A DNA stretch of 64,000 bases from Firmicutes bacterium UBA5201 (GCA_002412775.1 DHVT01000026.1:111819-175818), one strand, 5' to 3'. Positions 7,632-16,333 are shown, counted from the first letter of the stretch. Program-made: numbers and translations. Notes: generated by a model from the letters alone, not told the origin.

Positions 7632-7897
7632 GACGAAAACTCATTACAGTTCTTTTGATTGCGGCTGGAACCTTGACCCTCTATCATTCGCTTCAAATCG
7701 AGCCGCTGCAGACACTTCCGATGGCGGAATACTACATTGACAACAGCTATATTTTGACCGGTGCTTCCAATGTCGTCACTTCTGTCTATCTTTATTTCCG
7801 TTACTACGACACAATATTTGAGGCATTGATGCTGCTTTTCAGTATCATCGGTGTCATTTATATGTCTATTCACGAAGGGGAGGATTATAATGACTGA
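7628..7897 (+). CDS. MbhE-like subunit (MrpA extreme C-terminal region)
   Basis: This 89-residue protein has an N-terminal helix, a short periplasmic loop and a second TM segment containing TGASNVVTSVYLYFRYYDTIFEA, the hallmark of MbhE and of the end of MrpA. Its position between the MbhD-like gene and mrpB reproduces the mbhD-E-F order. It overlaps the following mrpB by 8 nt. Confidence 0.83.
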   Translation: MRRKLITVLLIAAGTLTLYHSLQIEPLQTLPMAEYYIDNSYILTGASNVVTSVYLYFRYYDTIFEALMLLFSIIGVIYMSIHEGEDYND

Positions 7898-8276
7898 GCA
7901 CTCCACACTATTATCCAAAACACTCGGATTTGTATTCCCTTTCATTTTGATTTTTGGGATATATATGATCTCCAATGGTCATGTCACTCCTGGTGGAGGG
8001 TTTCAAGGTGGTGCGGTATTGGCAGCAGTGTTCATCTGCAAATATCTCGTTATTCCACTTAAAGACATCAGTCTTTACAAGGTCCAGTGGGTCGAAAAAC
8101 TGGCGCTCATATTCATCATATTATTGGCCATCGGTTTTATAGCAACGGGATTGAATGTGAGATTTGACTTTTTCACTCCTTATTATATGATACTAATGAA
8201 TATTTTGATCGGCCTTAAAGTCGCTTGCGGCATGACAATTATCTTTTATCGTTTTGTATACTATGAATCCAGGTGA
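7890..8276 (+). CDS. mrpB: Mrp/Mbh antiporter subunit B (MbhF-like)
   Basis: The 128 residues contain four hydrophobic segments and the MrpB motif SNGHVTPGGGFQGGAVLA, which is nearly invariant. The start at 7890 lies inside the previous gene and has AAGGGGAGG upstream; a longer reading frame from further upstream overlaps the MbhE-like gene and is unlikely. It is a membrane subunit of the antiporter. Confidence 0.93.
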   Translation: MTEHSTLLSKTLGFVFPFILIFGIYMISNGHVTPGGGFQGGAVLAAVFICKYLVIPLKDISLYKVQWVEKLALIFIILLAIGFIATGLNVRFDFFTPYYMILMNILIGLKVACGMTIIFYRFVYYESR

Positions 8277-8280
8277 GGCT

Positions 8281-8643
8281 ATGATCCAAAAAATCATTAA
8301 TGGCGAAAACATAAGCATATTGTTGTTTTTTATTGGCGTCTATGGGGTTTGTGCCAGAAGGAACATATTCAAGACCATCATGGGACTTAGCATCATGCAA
8401 GCGGGATTGGTGCTCTTTTTCCTGTCGATTCATGCCATGGAAGGCGCTGTTCCACCTATTGGCAAGGACATCATGAATGCGGCGGTCGTATCCGACCCGG
8501 TTCCACAAGCATTGATGATCACAGCGGTTGTTGTTGGAATTTCAACCACAGCGGTCAGTTTGACCATGTTCATCTCTCTCTACCATAAATATGGAACCAC
8601 CAACTGGGTTAAAGTCAAAAAGAAGCGAGGTGAAATGGATTGA
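8281..8643 (+). CDS. mrpC: Mrp/Mbh antiporter subunit C (MbhG/NuoK-like)
   Basis: The 120-residue product is a homologue of NuoK, with three TM segments and the typical DPVPQALMITAVVVGISTTAV motif containing the conserved residues of the second half channel. Start chosen at ATG 8281 preceded by GTGAGG. The stop overlaps the TTG start of mrpD by 4 nt. Confidence 0.93.
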   Translation: MIQKIINGENISILLFFIGVYGVCARRNIFKTIMGLSIMQAGLVLFFLSIHAMEGAVPPIGKDIMNAAVVSDPVPQALMITAVVVGISTTAVSLTMFISLYHKYGTTNWVKVKKKRGEMD

Positions 8644-10244
8644 CACCACACTTACTCATGTTCATAATGTTTCCGATTACAATCGGACTGCTTTTGTACA
8701 TTCTAAAACATCGTTTGGTCAAGATTATTGCAGTAGCCACTGAAATACTCCTTTTTTCCATGAGTCTTTGGTATATCCTTAACATTGGTGACCAATCGAT
8801 CATGATGCTTCTTGTCAATGCGCCTTTGCCATATGGCATGGCACTAAGAATCGATCAGTTGTCTGCGACAATGCTGCTGCTCAATAATTTCCTGTTTCTA
8901 TGTATGGTTGTCTATAGTTTGAAACGCCCTTACATGAACAGACTGTTCATATTCTTGTTTCTGAGCCTTCAAGGTATGATCAACGCTCTTTTTCTATCCA
9001 CGGACTTTTTCAATGTTTATATTTTAATCGAAGTGGCGACAATCGCCGTCAGTATTTTGATCATGTACAAGAAAGACAGCCAATCCATGTATGACGGTAT
9101 GATCTACCTGCTCGTGAACATGGTCGCAATGGGATTCTTTTTGCTCGGTATAGGCTTTCTATATAAGACATTCGGTGTCCTCGATTTTGTGACCATTGAA
9201 AGTATGATTCCCAATCTTGAGAATAAGAGGGTCATGTTGCTTCCATTCTCTCTCCTTATTACCGGTGTGAGTCTCAAAGCGGCCTTGATGCCGCTGTTCA
9301 GCTGGCTTCCGAAGGCCCACGGTACAGCAAGTGCGCCAGCGGTTGTATCCGCTATACTTTCAGGTATTTTTGTGAAGGTCGGCGTTTATCTGTTGATTCG
9401 TATGATGTCCATTTTCTCTGTCGCCATCGATCTGCAAAGTTTTTTTCTGGTCTTGGGATTTCTCACCGCACTTTCCGGTTTCATGTTTGCGATGTCACAA
9501 ACTGACATCAAACTGATTCTTGCCTATCATACGATTTCCCAAATTGGCCTGATTCTGATTGGAATCAGCGGAATGAGAGACCAGAACAATTTCGGGGGTG
9601 TTTATCACATTCTGAGTCACGGTGTGTTCAAATCACTGTTTTTCCTGGTCAGCGGGATTTTGGTTCAGCATTTCAAGACTAGAAAGATCAAAAATATGAC
9701 TGGACTATGGCAGTCCTCAAAACTGGTTTCAATCGTATTGATGTTCGCGATCCTCAGCATAACAGGCGCCCCATTCTTCAGTGGCGGTTACTCCAAATAT
9801 TTCATCACCTATGGGTATGATAACGCCGTGCTCAAATGGTTGTTCGTCATCATCAACGCAGGTACCATGGCCTCTTTCATCAAGTTCTTCAGGGTGATTT
9901 TCTCGAAGCCACTGGGCAAACCCGAAAAATTGAATGTCGACGTGAACCAGAAAGTTGTCATCATGACGATGGCAGCGGCTTGCTTTCTTTTGGGATTCGG
10001 AGGCGATCTGATCACAAATACCATTCATCACCAACCGTACACTTTTAACGCCTTGTCCCAAATCACCAAATTGCCCATCTATCTCATCACATATCTTATG
10101 AGTTATATGGTTTTTCGGTACGTACTTGAGAACAGCAAGGCGCTCAAATTCATCAAAAGCATTGAACTCTCGTTCAACAGCATCAATTTGGCCATAGTCA
10201 GCTTTTTCTTCGCGACCTTGGCTTACCTCACAATTACATTCTAA
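8640..10244 (+). CDS. mrpD: Mrp/Mbh antiporter subunit D (MbhH, NuoN/M-like)
   Basis: The 534-residue polytopic protein belongs to the proton-translocating antiporter family of complex I. Visible motifs include the conserved IEVATIAV region (TM5 Glu), SLKAALMPLFSWLPKAHGTASAPAVVSAIL (Lys and the broken helix region), HTISQIG and SHGVFKSLFFLVSG. A TTG start with GAGGTG upstream overlaps mrpC. It is the only large antiporter-like subunit: no gene for the N-terminal NuoL-like part of MrpA and no hydrogenase module follows, since a terminator lies directly downstream. Confidence 0.92.
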   Translation: MTPHLLMFIMFPITIGLLLYILKHRLVKIIAVATEILLFSMSLWYILNIGDQSIMMLLVNAPLPYGMALRIDQLSATMLLLNNFLFLCMVVYSLKRPYMNRLFIFLFLSLQGMINALFLSTDFFNVYILIEVATIAVSILIMYKKDSQSMYDGMIYLLVNMVAMGFFLLGIGFLYKTFGVLDFVTIESMIPNLENKRVMLLPFSLLITGVSLKAALMPLFSWLPKAHGTASAPAVVSAILSGIFVKVGVYLLIRMMSIFSVAIDLQSFFLVLGFLTALSGFMFAMSQTDIKLILAYHTISQIGLILIGISGMRDQNNFGGVYHILSHGVFKSLFFLVSGILVQHFKTRKIKNMTGLWQSSKLVSIVLMFAILSITGAPFFSGGYSKYFITYGYDNAVLKWLFVIINAGTMASFIKFFRVIFSKPLGKPEKLNVDVNQKVVIMTMAAACFLLGFGGDLITNTIHHQPYTFNALSQITKLPIYLITYLMSYMVFRYVLENSKALKFIKSIELSFNSINLAIVSFFFATLAYLTITF

Positions 10245-10261
10245 AGCGCTAAGACATAGAA

Positions 10262-10298
10262 TAAGGGCCTCGCTGCATATACAGCGAAGCCCTTTATA
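10262..10298. terminator. Bidirectional terminator between mrpD and degV
   Basis: AGGGC-TCGCTG pairs with CAGCGA-GCCCT around CATATA, with one internal mismatch; T-rich on the right and A-rich on the left, serving both convergent genes. Confidence 0.8.
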
Positions 10299-10309
10299 TA
10301 TTTCCGATA

Positions 10310-11152
10310 TTATTTCTTGAAATAGACCAAACCTACAGCACCTTCTCCGGTATGTGTTCCGACAACAGAGCCGATTTCGCTTTCATAAATGGTATCCACT
10401 TTAATGGATTTGAGAATCAACTGTCTGAATTCTTCCATTTTTTCAAGATTGTTGGCATGTGCTATGCCGATCACATCCACCTTGCCCTCAGGATACTCCT
10501 CCAGCAATTTATCCAGCATCCAGTTCATGCCTTTTTTGCTGCCTCGAACTTTTGCTGCCATACCTACAAGCCCATCTTTGGTTTCAATGATTGGTTTTAG
10601 GTTGAGCATCTTGCCGATCATGGCGCTGCCGGACGACAATCGGCCACCTTTTTTGAGGTTTTCAAGAGTATCCAACATACCGTACAGTTGCGTTTTGTTT
10701 ATTTTTTCATTCATGGCTTCAACGATTTCTTCGACCGAAAGTCCTTGATCGACAAAACCGATCAAAGTATTCAAAAGCAGTCCCAAACCAAAACTGGTTG
10801 TTCTGGCATCGATCAGTGTGATATTTTCACTGGAAGTCATTTCTTTGGCAATCACCGCCGATTGATACGTTCCACTCAACTCTGAAGATAAAAAGAGTCC
10901 GATCACATGATTGCCGGCTTTCAACTCCTCTTCGAAAAGCTCATGAAATTCGTTGGGATTGACTTGTGATGTGGATGGTAAAGTCTCAGAAGTCTTCATT
11001 TTTCCGTAGAATTCCGGATTTGTCAAATCAATTTTGTCCACATACTCTCCGTCAGGGAACAATACTTTCAGAGGTGCGAACTTGATGCCTTTTGCACTCA
11101 GTTCTTCCGGTGCGATGTCACATGTGCTGTCAGTGATCAATGTAATTTTCAT
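10310..11152 (-). CDS. DegV-family fatty-acid-binding protein (FakB-like)
   Basis: The 280-residue protein has the DegV layout: N-terminal TLITDSTCDI, central SELSGTYQSA and LIDARTTSFGLG, and C-terminal GSVVGTHTGEGAVGL, all lining the fatty-acid site. Some DegV proteins (FakB) present fatty acids to the kinase FakA. The start at 11152 has AAAGGAG upstream. The promoter region carries two copies of a sequence closely resembling the operator in front of the adjacent MarR regulator, which supports a lipid role. Confidence 0.88.
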   Translation of the reverse strand: MKITLITDSTCDIAPEELSAKGIKFAPLKVLFPDGEYVDKIDLTNPEFYGKMKTSETLPSTSQVNPNEFHELFEEELKAGNHVIGLFLSSELSGTYQSAVIAKEMTSSENITLIDARTTSFGLGLLLNTLIGFVDQGLSVEEIVEAMNEKINKTQLYGMLDTLENLKKGGRLSSGSAMIGKMLNLKPIIETKDGLVGMAAKVRGSKKGMNWMLDKLLEEYPEGKVDVIGIAHANNLEKMEEFRQLILKSIKVDTIYESEIGSVVGTHTGEGAVGLVYFKK

Positions 11153-11167
11153 AAAATTCTCCTTTAC

Positions 11168-11196
11168 TTTGATATTCAATTATTTTGATATTCAAA
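11168..11196. promoter_or_regulatory. Two FabT-like operator sites upstream of degV
   Basis: TTTGATATTCAA (11168-11179) and TTTTGATATTCAAA (11183-11196) are near-palindromes of the TTTGA-N3-TCAAA type recognised by FabT-like MarR proteins. They lie 16-44 bp upstream of the degV start. The same motif occurs as a perfect palindrome before the regulator gene. Confidence 0.6.
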
Positions 11197-11215
11197 CTAT
11201 ATGGTTAAAAAAAAT

Positions 11216-11662
11216 TCATTTGTACTTCTTGTTGAAATAGTCAGTGAGTTTGGAGAGCACATCTACAAGAACATCGCTCTCTTTCTCTGTCAGTACTTCC
11301 ATTGTGTAATCAATCATTTCCTTGTGAAACAGTTCGTGATGTTTGAACGCATTCCTGCCCAGTTCTGAAAGGTGGATCAGAACCACTCTTCGATCCACTT
11401 CACTTCGCTCTCTGATCACATACCCCTTCTTGACCAGATTGTTCATGGAAACAGTCAGTGTGCCAACTGTGACATCCAGCCTGCCGGCTATAGAGGACAT
11501 AGGCAAAGTTTGGTCTAAGCCAATCGCCTCGACGACATGCAGCTCACTGATGCTCAAATTGTTATAAGGGCCTGTTTTCAAAGCCTTTTCTTCTATATGC
11601 AATATGTGATTGAACAGATCCACCAACAGGTGATTGATGACGGTTCTTTTTTTATCGGTCAT
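11216..11662 (-). CDS. MarR-family regulator, FabT-like
   Basis: The 148-residue winged-helix protein has LSISELHVVEAIG, TVGTLTVSMNNLVKKGYVIRERSEVDRRVV as recognition helix and wing, and a C-terminal dimerisation helix. The residue pattern, especially TVGTLT-SMNNL and SEVDRRVV, is close to FabT, which represses fatty-acid synthesis genes in Firmicutes. The likely start is ATG 11662 with GGAG 7 nt upstream; a Met four codons earlier lacks a site. A perfect TTTGA-N3-TCAAA palindrome upstream suggests autoregulation, with degV as a second target. Confidence 0.85.
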   Translation of the reverse strand: MTDKKRTVINHLLVDLFNHILHIEEKALKTGPYNNLSISELHVVEAIGLDQTLPMSSIAGRLDVTVGTLTVSMNNLVKKGYVIRERSEVDRRVVLIHLSELGRNAFKHHELFHKEMIDYTMEVLTEKESDVLVDVLSKLTDYFNKKYK

Positions 11663-11678
11663 GTCTGTCTCCATTTAC

Positions 11679-11691
11679 TTTGAAATTCAAA
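11679..11691. promoter_or_regulatory. FabT-like operator upstream of the MarR gene
   Basis: TTTGAAATTCAAA is a perfect palindrome around one central base, 17 bp upstream of the likely start codon, in a position to block the promoter or initiation. Confidence 0.6.
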
Positions 11692-11722
11692 CTATTCTAT
11701 ATTCATTATAAAGAGTTTGACA

Positions 11723-13087
11723 TTAGTTGTCAATCTTTTGGTCTTTGATTTTAAACCGCATCATCAAAATCGCAATGGGAAAAGAGATCCAGTTGAATAT
11801 GGTGTAGGGTGCATACTGAAGCGCACCGACACCTGTAATGGCGAGTATTATGATGGCGTTGACATTCCACGGCATAAGTGGTGCGAATGCAGTACCGCTG
11901 TTCGCAATGACTTGGCCGAGGTCCGCTTCGTTCAGACCATGTTTTTTGAAGGCCGTCTTCAGATATTTTCCGGGAATGATGATTCCAACAGTCTGATCGC
12001 AAGTCAGAGCATTGAGCGCGATGGACAACAGACCTGAATAAGTTCCAAGCTGAACCTTGGTTTGACTTTTTTCAGTTACCCAAAACGCTATTGGCTTCAC
12101 CCAACCGCATTCGTCGTATATTTTACTCATGGAAACCCCCGCCATGATGATGAAAACCACTTCCACCATGGCGTATGCGCCTCCAATCTGAAGCGACTGG
12201 ATCAACACGCCATCGGATACGGTTGAGTAACCGAATACAGAATACTTGAGCATTTCCATGATGGTATTGCCCTGGACAAATATTCCGAGCAGGAGTCCCA
12301 TCACAATACCGATTCCGAGTACAGTGTTCGTTTTCGCACCTCTGAAACTGATCCAAAGGACAATGAACGGCACTATGAAGAAAAATGGAGACACCGCGAA
12401 ATTATCCAGCAACTGGACACGGTAAAACAGGATTTCCGATGCTGAAATGGTCTGTGTCAACTTTTCACCCATGAACAGATAGAAAAATGAGGATAACACA
12501 AATGCCGGCATCATCGTGAATCCGGTTTTTTTGAAATAATGCTTAAATTTGACGCCTACTGTCTCTGTTGTGAAATTGACGAGAGCAGAAATCGGTGAAA
12601 GCCTGTCCGCAACATAAGCCCCTGAAAGCAATGCACCGACCAATAGCGCTTCCGGTATGCCCACACTGATTCCAAGCGAAAACAGCGCAACTCCAATAGT
12701 GCTTAATGTGCCGAGTCCAGTTCCCAAAAAAAAGGAGACCACAGCCGTCATCAAAAATGCGAAAAGCAGAAAATTGACCTTGTCTATAATATCAAAACCA
12801 TAGTAGATGAGTGTGGGGACAATACCCGATGCAATCCACATGGACACGTTGATCCCGATCATTAGAATAATGCTGTAGATGCCTTTGACACTTAGGATCC
12901 CCTCTTTGATCCATCCCAAGGTGGTTTTGAACGGCACTTTGTATCCTTTGAGGACACACATGGCAAACAATAACGTGCCCAAGAGACCGAAAACCAATGA
13001 AATTCCAATGAATAGACATGTGATGATGCTTGTTGTGAACACGATTGCTATTATGACGCCCCAACGCTTTGGTAAACTGAGTTCCAT
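11723..13087 (-). CDS. nhaC: NhaC-family Na+/H+ antiporter
   Basis: A 454-residue protein with about a dozen hydrophobic segments and NhaC-family motifs: FLGTGLGTLSTIGVAL, SGAYVADRLSPIS, and a second-half TCDQTVGIIIPGKY. Members exchange sodium for protons, or malate for lactate in MleN types, across the cytoplasmic membrane; the exact substrate cannot be told. Start at 13087 with AAGGTGG 5 nt upstream; a Met five codons earlier lacks this. Together with the Mrp operon this suggests strong sodium homeostasis demands. Confidence 0.88.
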   Translation of the reverse strand: MELSLPKRWGVIIAIVFTTSIITCLFIGISLVFGLLGTLLFAMCVLKGYKVPFKTTLGWIKEGILSVKGIYSIILMIGINVSMWIASGIVPTLIYYGFDIIDKVNFLLFAFLMTAVVSFFLGTGLGTLSTIGVALFSLGISVGIPEALLVGALLSGAYVADRLSPISALVNFTTETVGVKFKHYFKKTGFTMMPAFVLSSFFYLFMGEKLTQTISASEILFYRVQLLDNFAVSPFFFIVPFIVLWISFRGAKTNTVLGIGIVMGLLLGIFVQGNTIMEMLKYSVFGYSTVSDGVLIQSLQIGGAYAMVEVVFIIMAGVSMSKIYDECGWVKPIAFWVTEKSQTKVQLGTYSGLLSIALNALTCDQTVGIIIPGKYLKTAFKKHGLNEADLGQVIANSGTAFAPLMPWNVNAIIILAITGVGALQYAPYTIFNWISFPIAILMMRFKIKDQKIDN

Positions 13088-13149
13088 ATTTTCCACCTTC
13101 ATAATGAGTCTTCAATTGATATTGTATAATATTTATATCAAATGAACCA

Positions 13150-13178
13150 TTGCTTTTTTGCAAGAAACCATTTAAAAT
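13150..13178 (+). promoter_or_regulatory. Promoter of tRNA-Ala
   Basis: TTGCTT (13150-13155), 17-bp spacer and TAAAAT (13173-13178), about 15 bp before the mature tRNA 5' end. Confidence 0.6.
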
Positions 13179-13193
13179 AAGAATACAGTCTTA

Positions 13194-13268
13194 GGGGATG
13201 TAGCTCAATGGGAGAGTACCAGGCTGGCAGTCTGGGTGTTGTGGGTTCGAGCCCCATCATCTCCACCA
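13194..13268 (+). tRNA. tRNA-Ala (anticodon GGC)
   Basis: A full cloverleaf folds: acceptor GGGGATG with CATCTCC, D arm GCTC/GAGT, anticodon stem CCAGG/TCTGG around CTGGCAG with anticodon GGC, T arm GTGGG/CCCAT with loop TTCGAGC, and an encoded CCA end. The 3' 63 bases recur exactly at 45297 and nearly exactly at 20335, making this gene the apparent integration target of two tandem islands and the left attachment site. Confidence 0.95.
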
Positions 13269-13270
13269 AT
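13206..13270 (+). repeat. Direct repeat copy 1 (left attachment site within tRNA-Ala)
   Basis: Sixty-five bases, from CAATGGG in the D loop to two bases past CCA, are identical to 45297-45361. A third, slightly decayed copy starts at 20335. All are followed by the same type of AAACACC...GGTGTTT terminator. Confidence 0.85.
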
Positions 13271-13271
13271 C

Positions 13272-13314
13272 AAAAAAACACCTTGTAACACCAATGGTTG
13301 CGGGGTGTTTTTTT
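13272..13314 (+). terminator. Terminator of tRNA-Ala (repeat family copy 1)
   Basis: AAAAACACC and GGTGTTTTT pair around a second small stem (GTAAC/GTTGC) and end in a T run. Related copies occur at 20393, 45364 and 49330. Confidence 0.85.
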
Positions 13315-13893
13315 CTATTTTGCTTCAAGGGATTTCTTATATACATATTATACAGCACAATGGATTCTTCAAGTGTCTCTTTATCCACTTCATACAAAAT
13401 CCCAGCAAAATAATATATGCCGTCATATGATATTACAAGATTACTTCTATGAACCTCATAAAATGACATGTTACACCTCGAGTATTTGTTAATTAGTGTC
13501 CCATGATATTTTTCATATTTTTTCGAAGAAAAAAATGCTATTTTTAATAGCCACCCATTTGTCCTTTTGTTCAAAATGAAAAACGGGAAAAACTTTCCCC
13601 GCTCAAATCAGTCTATCTCATAGGTTTCATTTGCATTTGGTACTAAAGGTTTTACCATTACTTCTCTTTTCTTTTTAAAATTCAATGATGGGAAGATCGC
13701 CTTGAATCAGTTGTTCTCCTAAATTGAGTTCTACATTTCGGGGAAGCTGAGTAATCACAACACGCCTGTCCTGGTGTAGGATTTCCTTGTTTGCATATCC
13801 GGATTTTATTCTTCAAAAAAAGGTATTGGCGGGATATCTTTTTCACAATACCCATTGATCATCATAGTCATACAACTAAAATTCGAGTGATTC
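13315..13893. pseudogene. Left end of island A: decayed short reading frames, partly shared with 43.2-43.5 kb
   Basis: No intact gene is convincing here. On the minus strand broken frames can be read, for example LPRNVELNLGEQLIQGDLP near 13.68-13.73 kb, that I do not recognise. The segment 13.54-13.64 kb (around GGGGAAAG and GGACAAATGG) and the sequence running into the end of the HAD gene near 13.86-13.92 kb are clearly similar to 43.19-43.48 kb. An ORF that can be read through the terminator and tRNA at 13.26-13.57 kb is not credible as a gene in full. Confidence 0.5.
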
Positions 13894-14544
13894 CTATTGA
13901 TTTCTTAATTTTTCTAAATCATCCCCATTTCGGATCTCTATAAACCCCATATTCAATCTCTCTGCAAAAATAGAATCATACACACTATCGCCTACCATCT
14001 TCATTTCATGTGTGACCAGTTGAAATTTATCAACAAATGCCAGTCCATGATCAATTGCTGGTTTAGGGTTTAATGGGTCATCACCACATCCGATGTAATC
14101 AAATTGATTGTAAATCTCAAACACTTTTAATAAATATTCTGTATTCGCTCTTGAATCAGTTGTTATAAGCGCTAAGTATACGCCCTGATTTTTAAATGTA
14201 TTCAAAAGCTCGGGCACGATGGGACTCATAAGAGAAACAAGCGAAACAAACTGATAAACCCCTTCTCTTACGAGATCTTCAAAAATTGCTAGGGGCCTAA
14301 TCGGCACATCCATTAATGCTTTTAGCTCCAACCATATTTCTTTCACACTCCCCATGACTGCCAGACTGTTGCTTGATAACCCGGTTTCATTTATGCCAAT
14401 TTTTTTAAAAATTTTTATAATCTGATCAGAATTTGTATCGAGAAATTCCGAAATCGCATACTGATAAACCGCATGCCAAAACTGCTCGACCTCTAAAAGC
14501 GTCCCGTCTTTATCAAAAATCACGCCTTTCAACTGCTTACTCAT
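13894..14544 (-). CDS. HAD-superfamily phosphatase
   Basis: The 216-residue protein shows the HAD motifs in order: VIFDKDGTLLE (nucleophile and acid Asp), LALITTDSRANTE (motif II), NPKPAIDHGL (motif III Lys) and MVGDSVYDS (motif IV), with a helical cap. The form resembles phosphoglycolate or small organophosphate phosphatases. It is the last gene of an operon with a DeoR regulator and an ABC importer and overlaps the regulator by 8 nt, so it may dephosphorylate the imported or processed substrate. A copy of its final ten codons in altered form exists at 43452-43481. Confidence 0.85.
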   Translation of the reverse strand: MSKQLKGVIFDKDGTLLEVEQFWHAVYQYAISEFLDTNSDQIIKIFKKIGINETGLSSNSLAVMGSVKEIWLELKALMDVPIRPLAIFEDLVREGVYQFVSLVSLMSPIVPELLNTFKNQGVYLALITTDSRANTEYLLKVFEIYNQFDYIGCGDDPLNPKPAIDHGLAFVDKFQLVTHEMKMVGDSVYDSIFAERLNMGFIEIRNGDDLEKLRNQ

Positions 14545-15316
14545 ACATCCACTCCACATCATTAAACTCTAATGCCTTTCTCCATTCTTCAGGAAATTTT
14601 ATATCGCAAATGATACAGTTGATTGCTTTCAGTGGCGCTATTTGGTATAGATTTCTAACACCTATTTTAGAATGGTCAACCAAAACAACCGCCTCTTTAC
14701 ACTGTTCAATCATTTGCTTTGATAAAAGTGTTTCGCGTTCATCATATCCCGTGATCCCCCCCGAAAGATGAATCCCACCAACGGCTATAAACGCCATGTC
14801 GACAAAAAACTTTTTTGAAAACTGTTGACTTATCGAACCCGAAACGGCTTGCTGTTTCTCATTGATTTCACCGCCTATAAAAATCAACTTCCCCATAAAC
14901 TGCTGAGACAACTTGAATTTAGAAAGTTGCACCATAACGTCAATGGAATTTGTAATCACCGTTAAATTTTGCTTCCCCAAAATCAGTGGAATCATTTGGG
15001 CGATAGTTGTCCCCACATCAAGAAAAATCGACATATTGTCTTGGATCAATCTAGAAGCCATACTGGCAACCTTGATTTTTTCGCTGATATAAATCAGTCG
15101 TCTTTTTTCAATTTCTGGCTCTTCAGATAAAAACAAGTATTTCACAGCACCGCCATGTACGCGTTGCAATTTATGTTGTCGTTCTAAATTGGTTAAATCT
15201 CTACGAATAGTAGCTGATGTAACCTCGAATTTATGTGCCAGTTCAACCACTGATATTTTACCATACGCATCTAAACACGCCATTATCGCTTTATGTCTTT
15301 CATTTGAATAATCCAT
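14537..15316 (-). CDS. DeoR-family transcriptional regulator
   Basis: The 259-residue protein has the N-terminal DeoR helix-turn-helix (RHKAIMACLDAYGKISVVELA, VTSATIRRDLTNLE, RVHGGAV) and the C-terminal sugar-phosphate sensor domain with IFLDVGTTIAQM, VITNSIDV, FIGGEINEKQQAVSG and VLVDHSKIG. DeoR repressors usually respond to phosphorylated sugars, which agrees with the phosphatase and phosphodiesterase-like genes in the same operon. A 10-bp inverted repeat upstream of the first gene (19918-19946) is a candidate operator. Confidence 0.9.
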   Translation of the reverse strand: MDYSNERHKAIMACLDAYGKISVVELAHKFEVTSATIRRDLTNLERQHKLQRVHGGAVKYLFLSEEPEIEKRRLIYISEKIKVASMASRLIQDNMSIFLDVGTTIAQMIPLILGKQNLTVITNSIDVMVQLSKFKLSQQFMGKLIFIGGEINEKQQAVSGSISQQFSKKFFVDMAFIAVGGIHLSGGITGYDERETLLSKQMIEQCKEAVVLVDHSKIGVRNLYQIAPLKAINCIICDIKFPEEWRKALEFNDVEWMYE

Positions 15317-15318
15317 AT

Positions 15319-16332
15319 CTAACCGATCCTCTTAAGCTTCTCAGGTTCAAAATGTACATAAATCTGCTCACCGATTTTAAACGCAGGTGTTTCATCTTCG
15401 TAAAGACAGTCAACTAGCAACTTTGTGTGTCGATCTGACACAATATATCTTAAAATACTACCCAGTAAAATAACGTCTTTCACTTGCATCTGCGCAGTAA
15501 CACGCGTATGCAGTTCCGATGGCGCATGCGAAATCTTAATAACTTCAGGACGTAGTGCAAAGCGTCCTTCTTTATGATCGAATTTTGAAAAGCCTTCAAA
15601 TTGCTCTGGACTTAAAATATTGTAGTGTCCAATAAACCCTGCAACAAAGTCATTGGCAGGCTGCGTATAGATGCTTTTTGCACTTCCGAACTGTGTGATT
15701 TCACCTTTGTCCATCACGAAAATCTCATCTGATAAAATCAGTGCTTCTTCTTGATCATGTGTAACAAATATTGTTGTGATATTTAGTGCGCGCTGAATCT
15801 CGCGAATTTGTAACCTTAATGTCTTTCTAATCTTTGCATCCAGAGCGCTGAATGGCTCATCCAACAACAGTATCTTAGGTTTTAATACCAGTGCCCTTGC
15901 AAGTGCCACACGTTGCTTTTGGCCACCTGACAATTGGCTGGGGAGTGATTTTTCTTTTCCTTCCAGCGCAACCAACTGAATCATCTCACGCGTTCTATCT
16001 TTGACTTCTTCTGCTGGCAACTTTTGAACTTTTAGTCCAAAAGCGATATTTTCCCACACATTCAAGTTGGGAAAAAGCGCATAATTTTGAAACACCATGC
16101 CGATGTTTCTCTTTTGTGGCAACAAATGCGTAACCTCTTCGTCACCAAACATAATCTCTCCTTCATCCACCTCGATTAAGCCTGCGATGCATCTAAGCAA
16201 CGTACTTTTCCCACAACCAGAAGGACCTAATAAGGTGACAAATGACCCCTGCTCTATGGACAAGTTGATTTTATTCAAAACATTTAAATCGCCATATGAC
16301 TTCGATAGCGCTTTTACCGTTACAGTTCCCAT
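15319..16332 (-). CDS. ABC transporter ATP-binding protein (PotA/FbpC/PhnT type)
   Basis: The 337-residue protein has Walker A GPSGCGKST, Q-loop VFQNYALFP, signature LSGGQKQR, Walker B ILLLDEPFSALD and switch His THDQEEAL, followed by a TOBE-like C-terminal domain. This type energises importers with two permeases of the iron, polyamine, thiamine or 2-aminoethylphosphonate family. It lies 1 nt before the permease gene (16334) and 2 nt from deoR. Confidence 0.92.
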   Translation of the reverse strand: MGTVTVKALSKSYGDLNVLNKINLSIEQGSFVTLLGPSGCGKSTLLRCIAGLIEVDEGEIMFGDEEVTHLLPQKRNIGMVFQNYALFPNLNVWENIAFGLKVQKLPAEEVKDRTREMIQLVALEGKEKSLPSQLSGGQKQRVALARALVLKPKILLLDEPFSALDAKIRKTLRLQIREIQRALNITTIFVTHDQEEALILSDEIFVMDKGEITQFGSAKSIYTQPANDFVAGFIGHYNILSPEQFEGFSKFDHKEGRFALRPEVIKISHAPSELHTRVTAQMQVKDVILLGSILRYIVSDRHTKLLVDCLYEDETPAFKIGEQIYVHFEPEKLKRIG

Positions 16333-16333
16333 A

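Noticed and set aside
13116..13141. FabT-like operator upstream of nhaC
   Set aside because: TTGATAT and ATATCAA form an inverted repeat but with a 12-bp spacer, unlike the TTTGA-N3-TCAAA sites at degV and the MarR gene.
13236..13430. Open frame reading through tRNA-Ala and its terminator (…WVRAPSSPP…)
   Set aside because: The residues WVRAPSS are the usual artefact of translating a tRNA T arm; there is no start site, so no gene is called.
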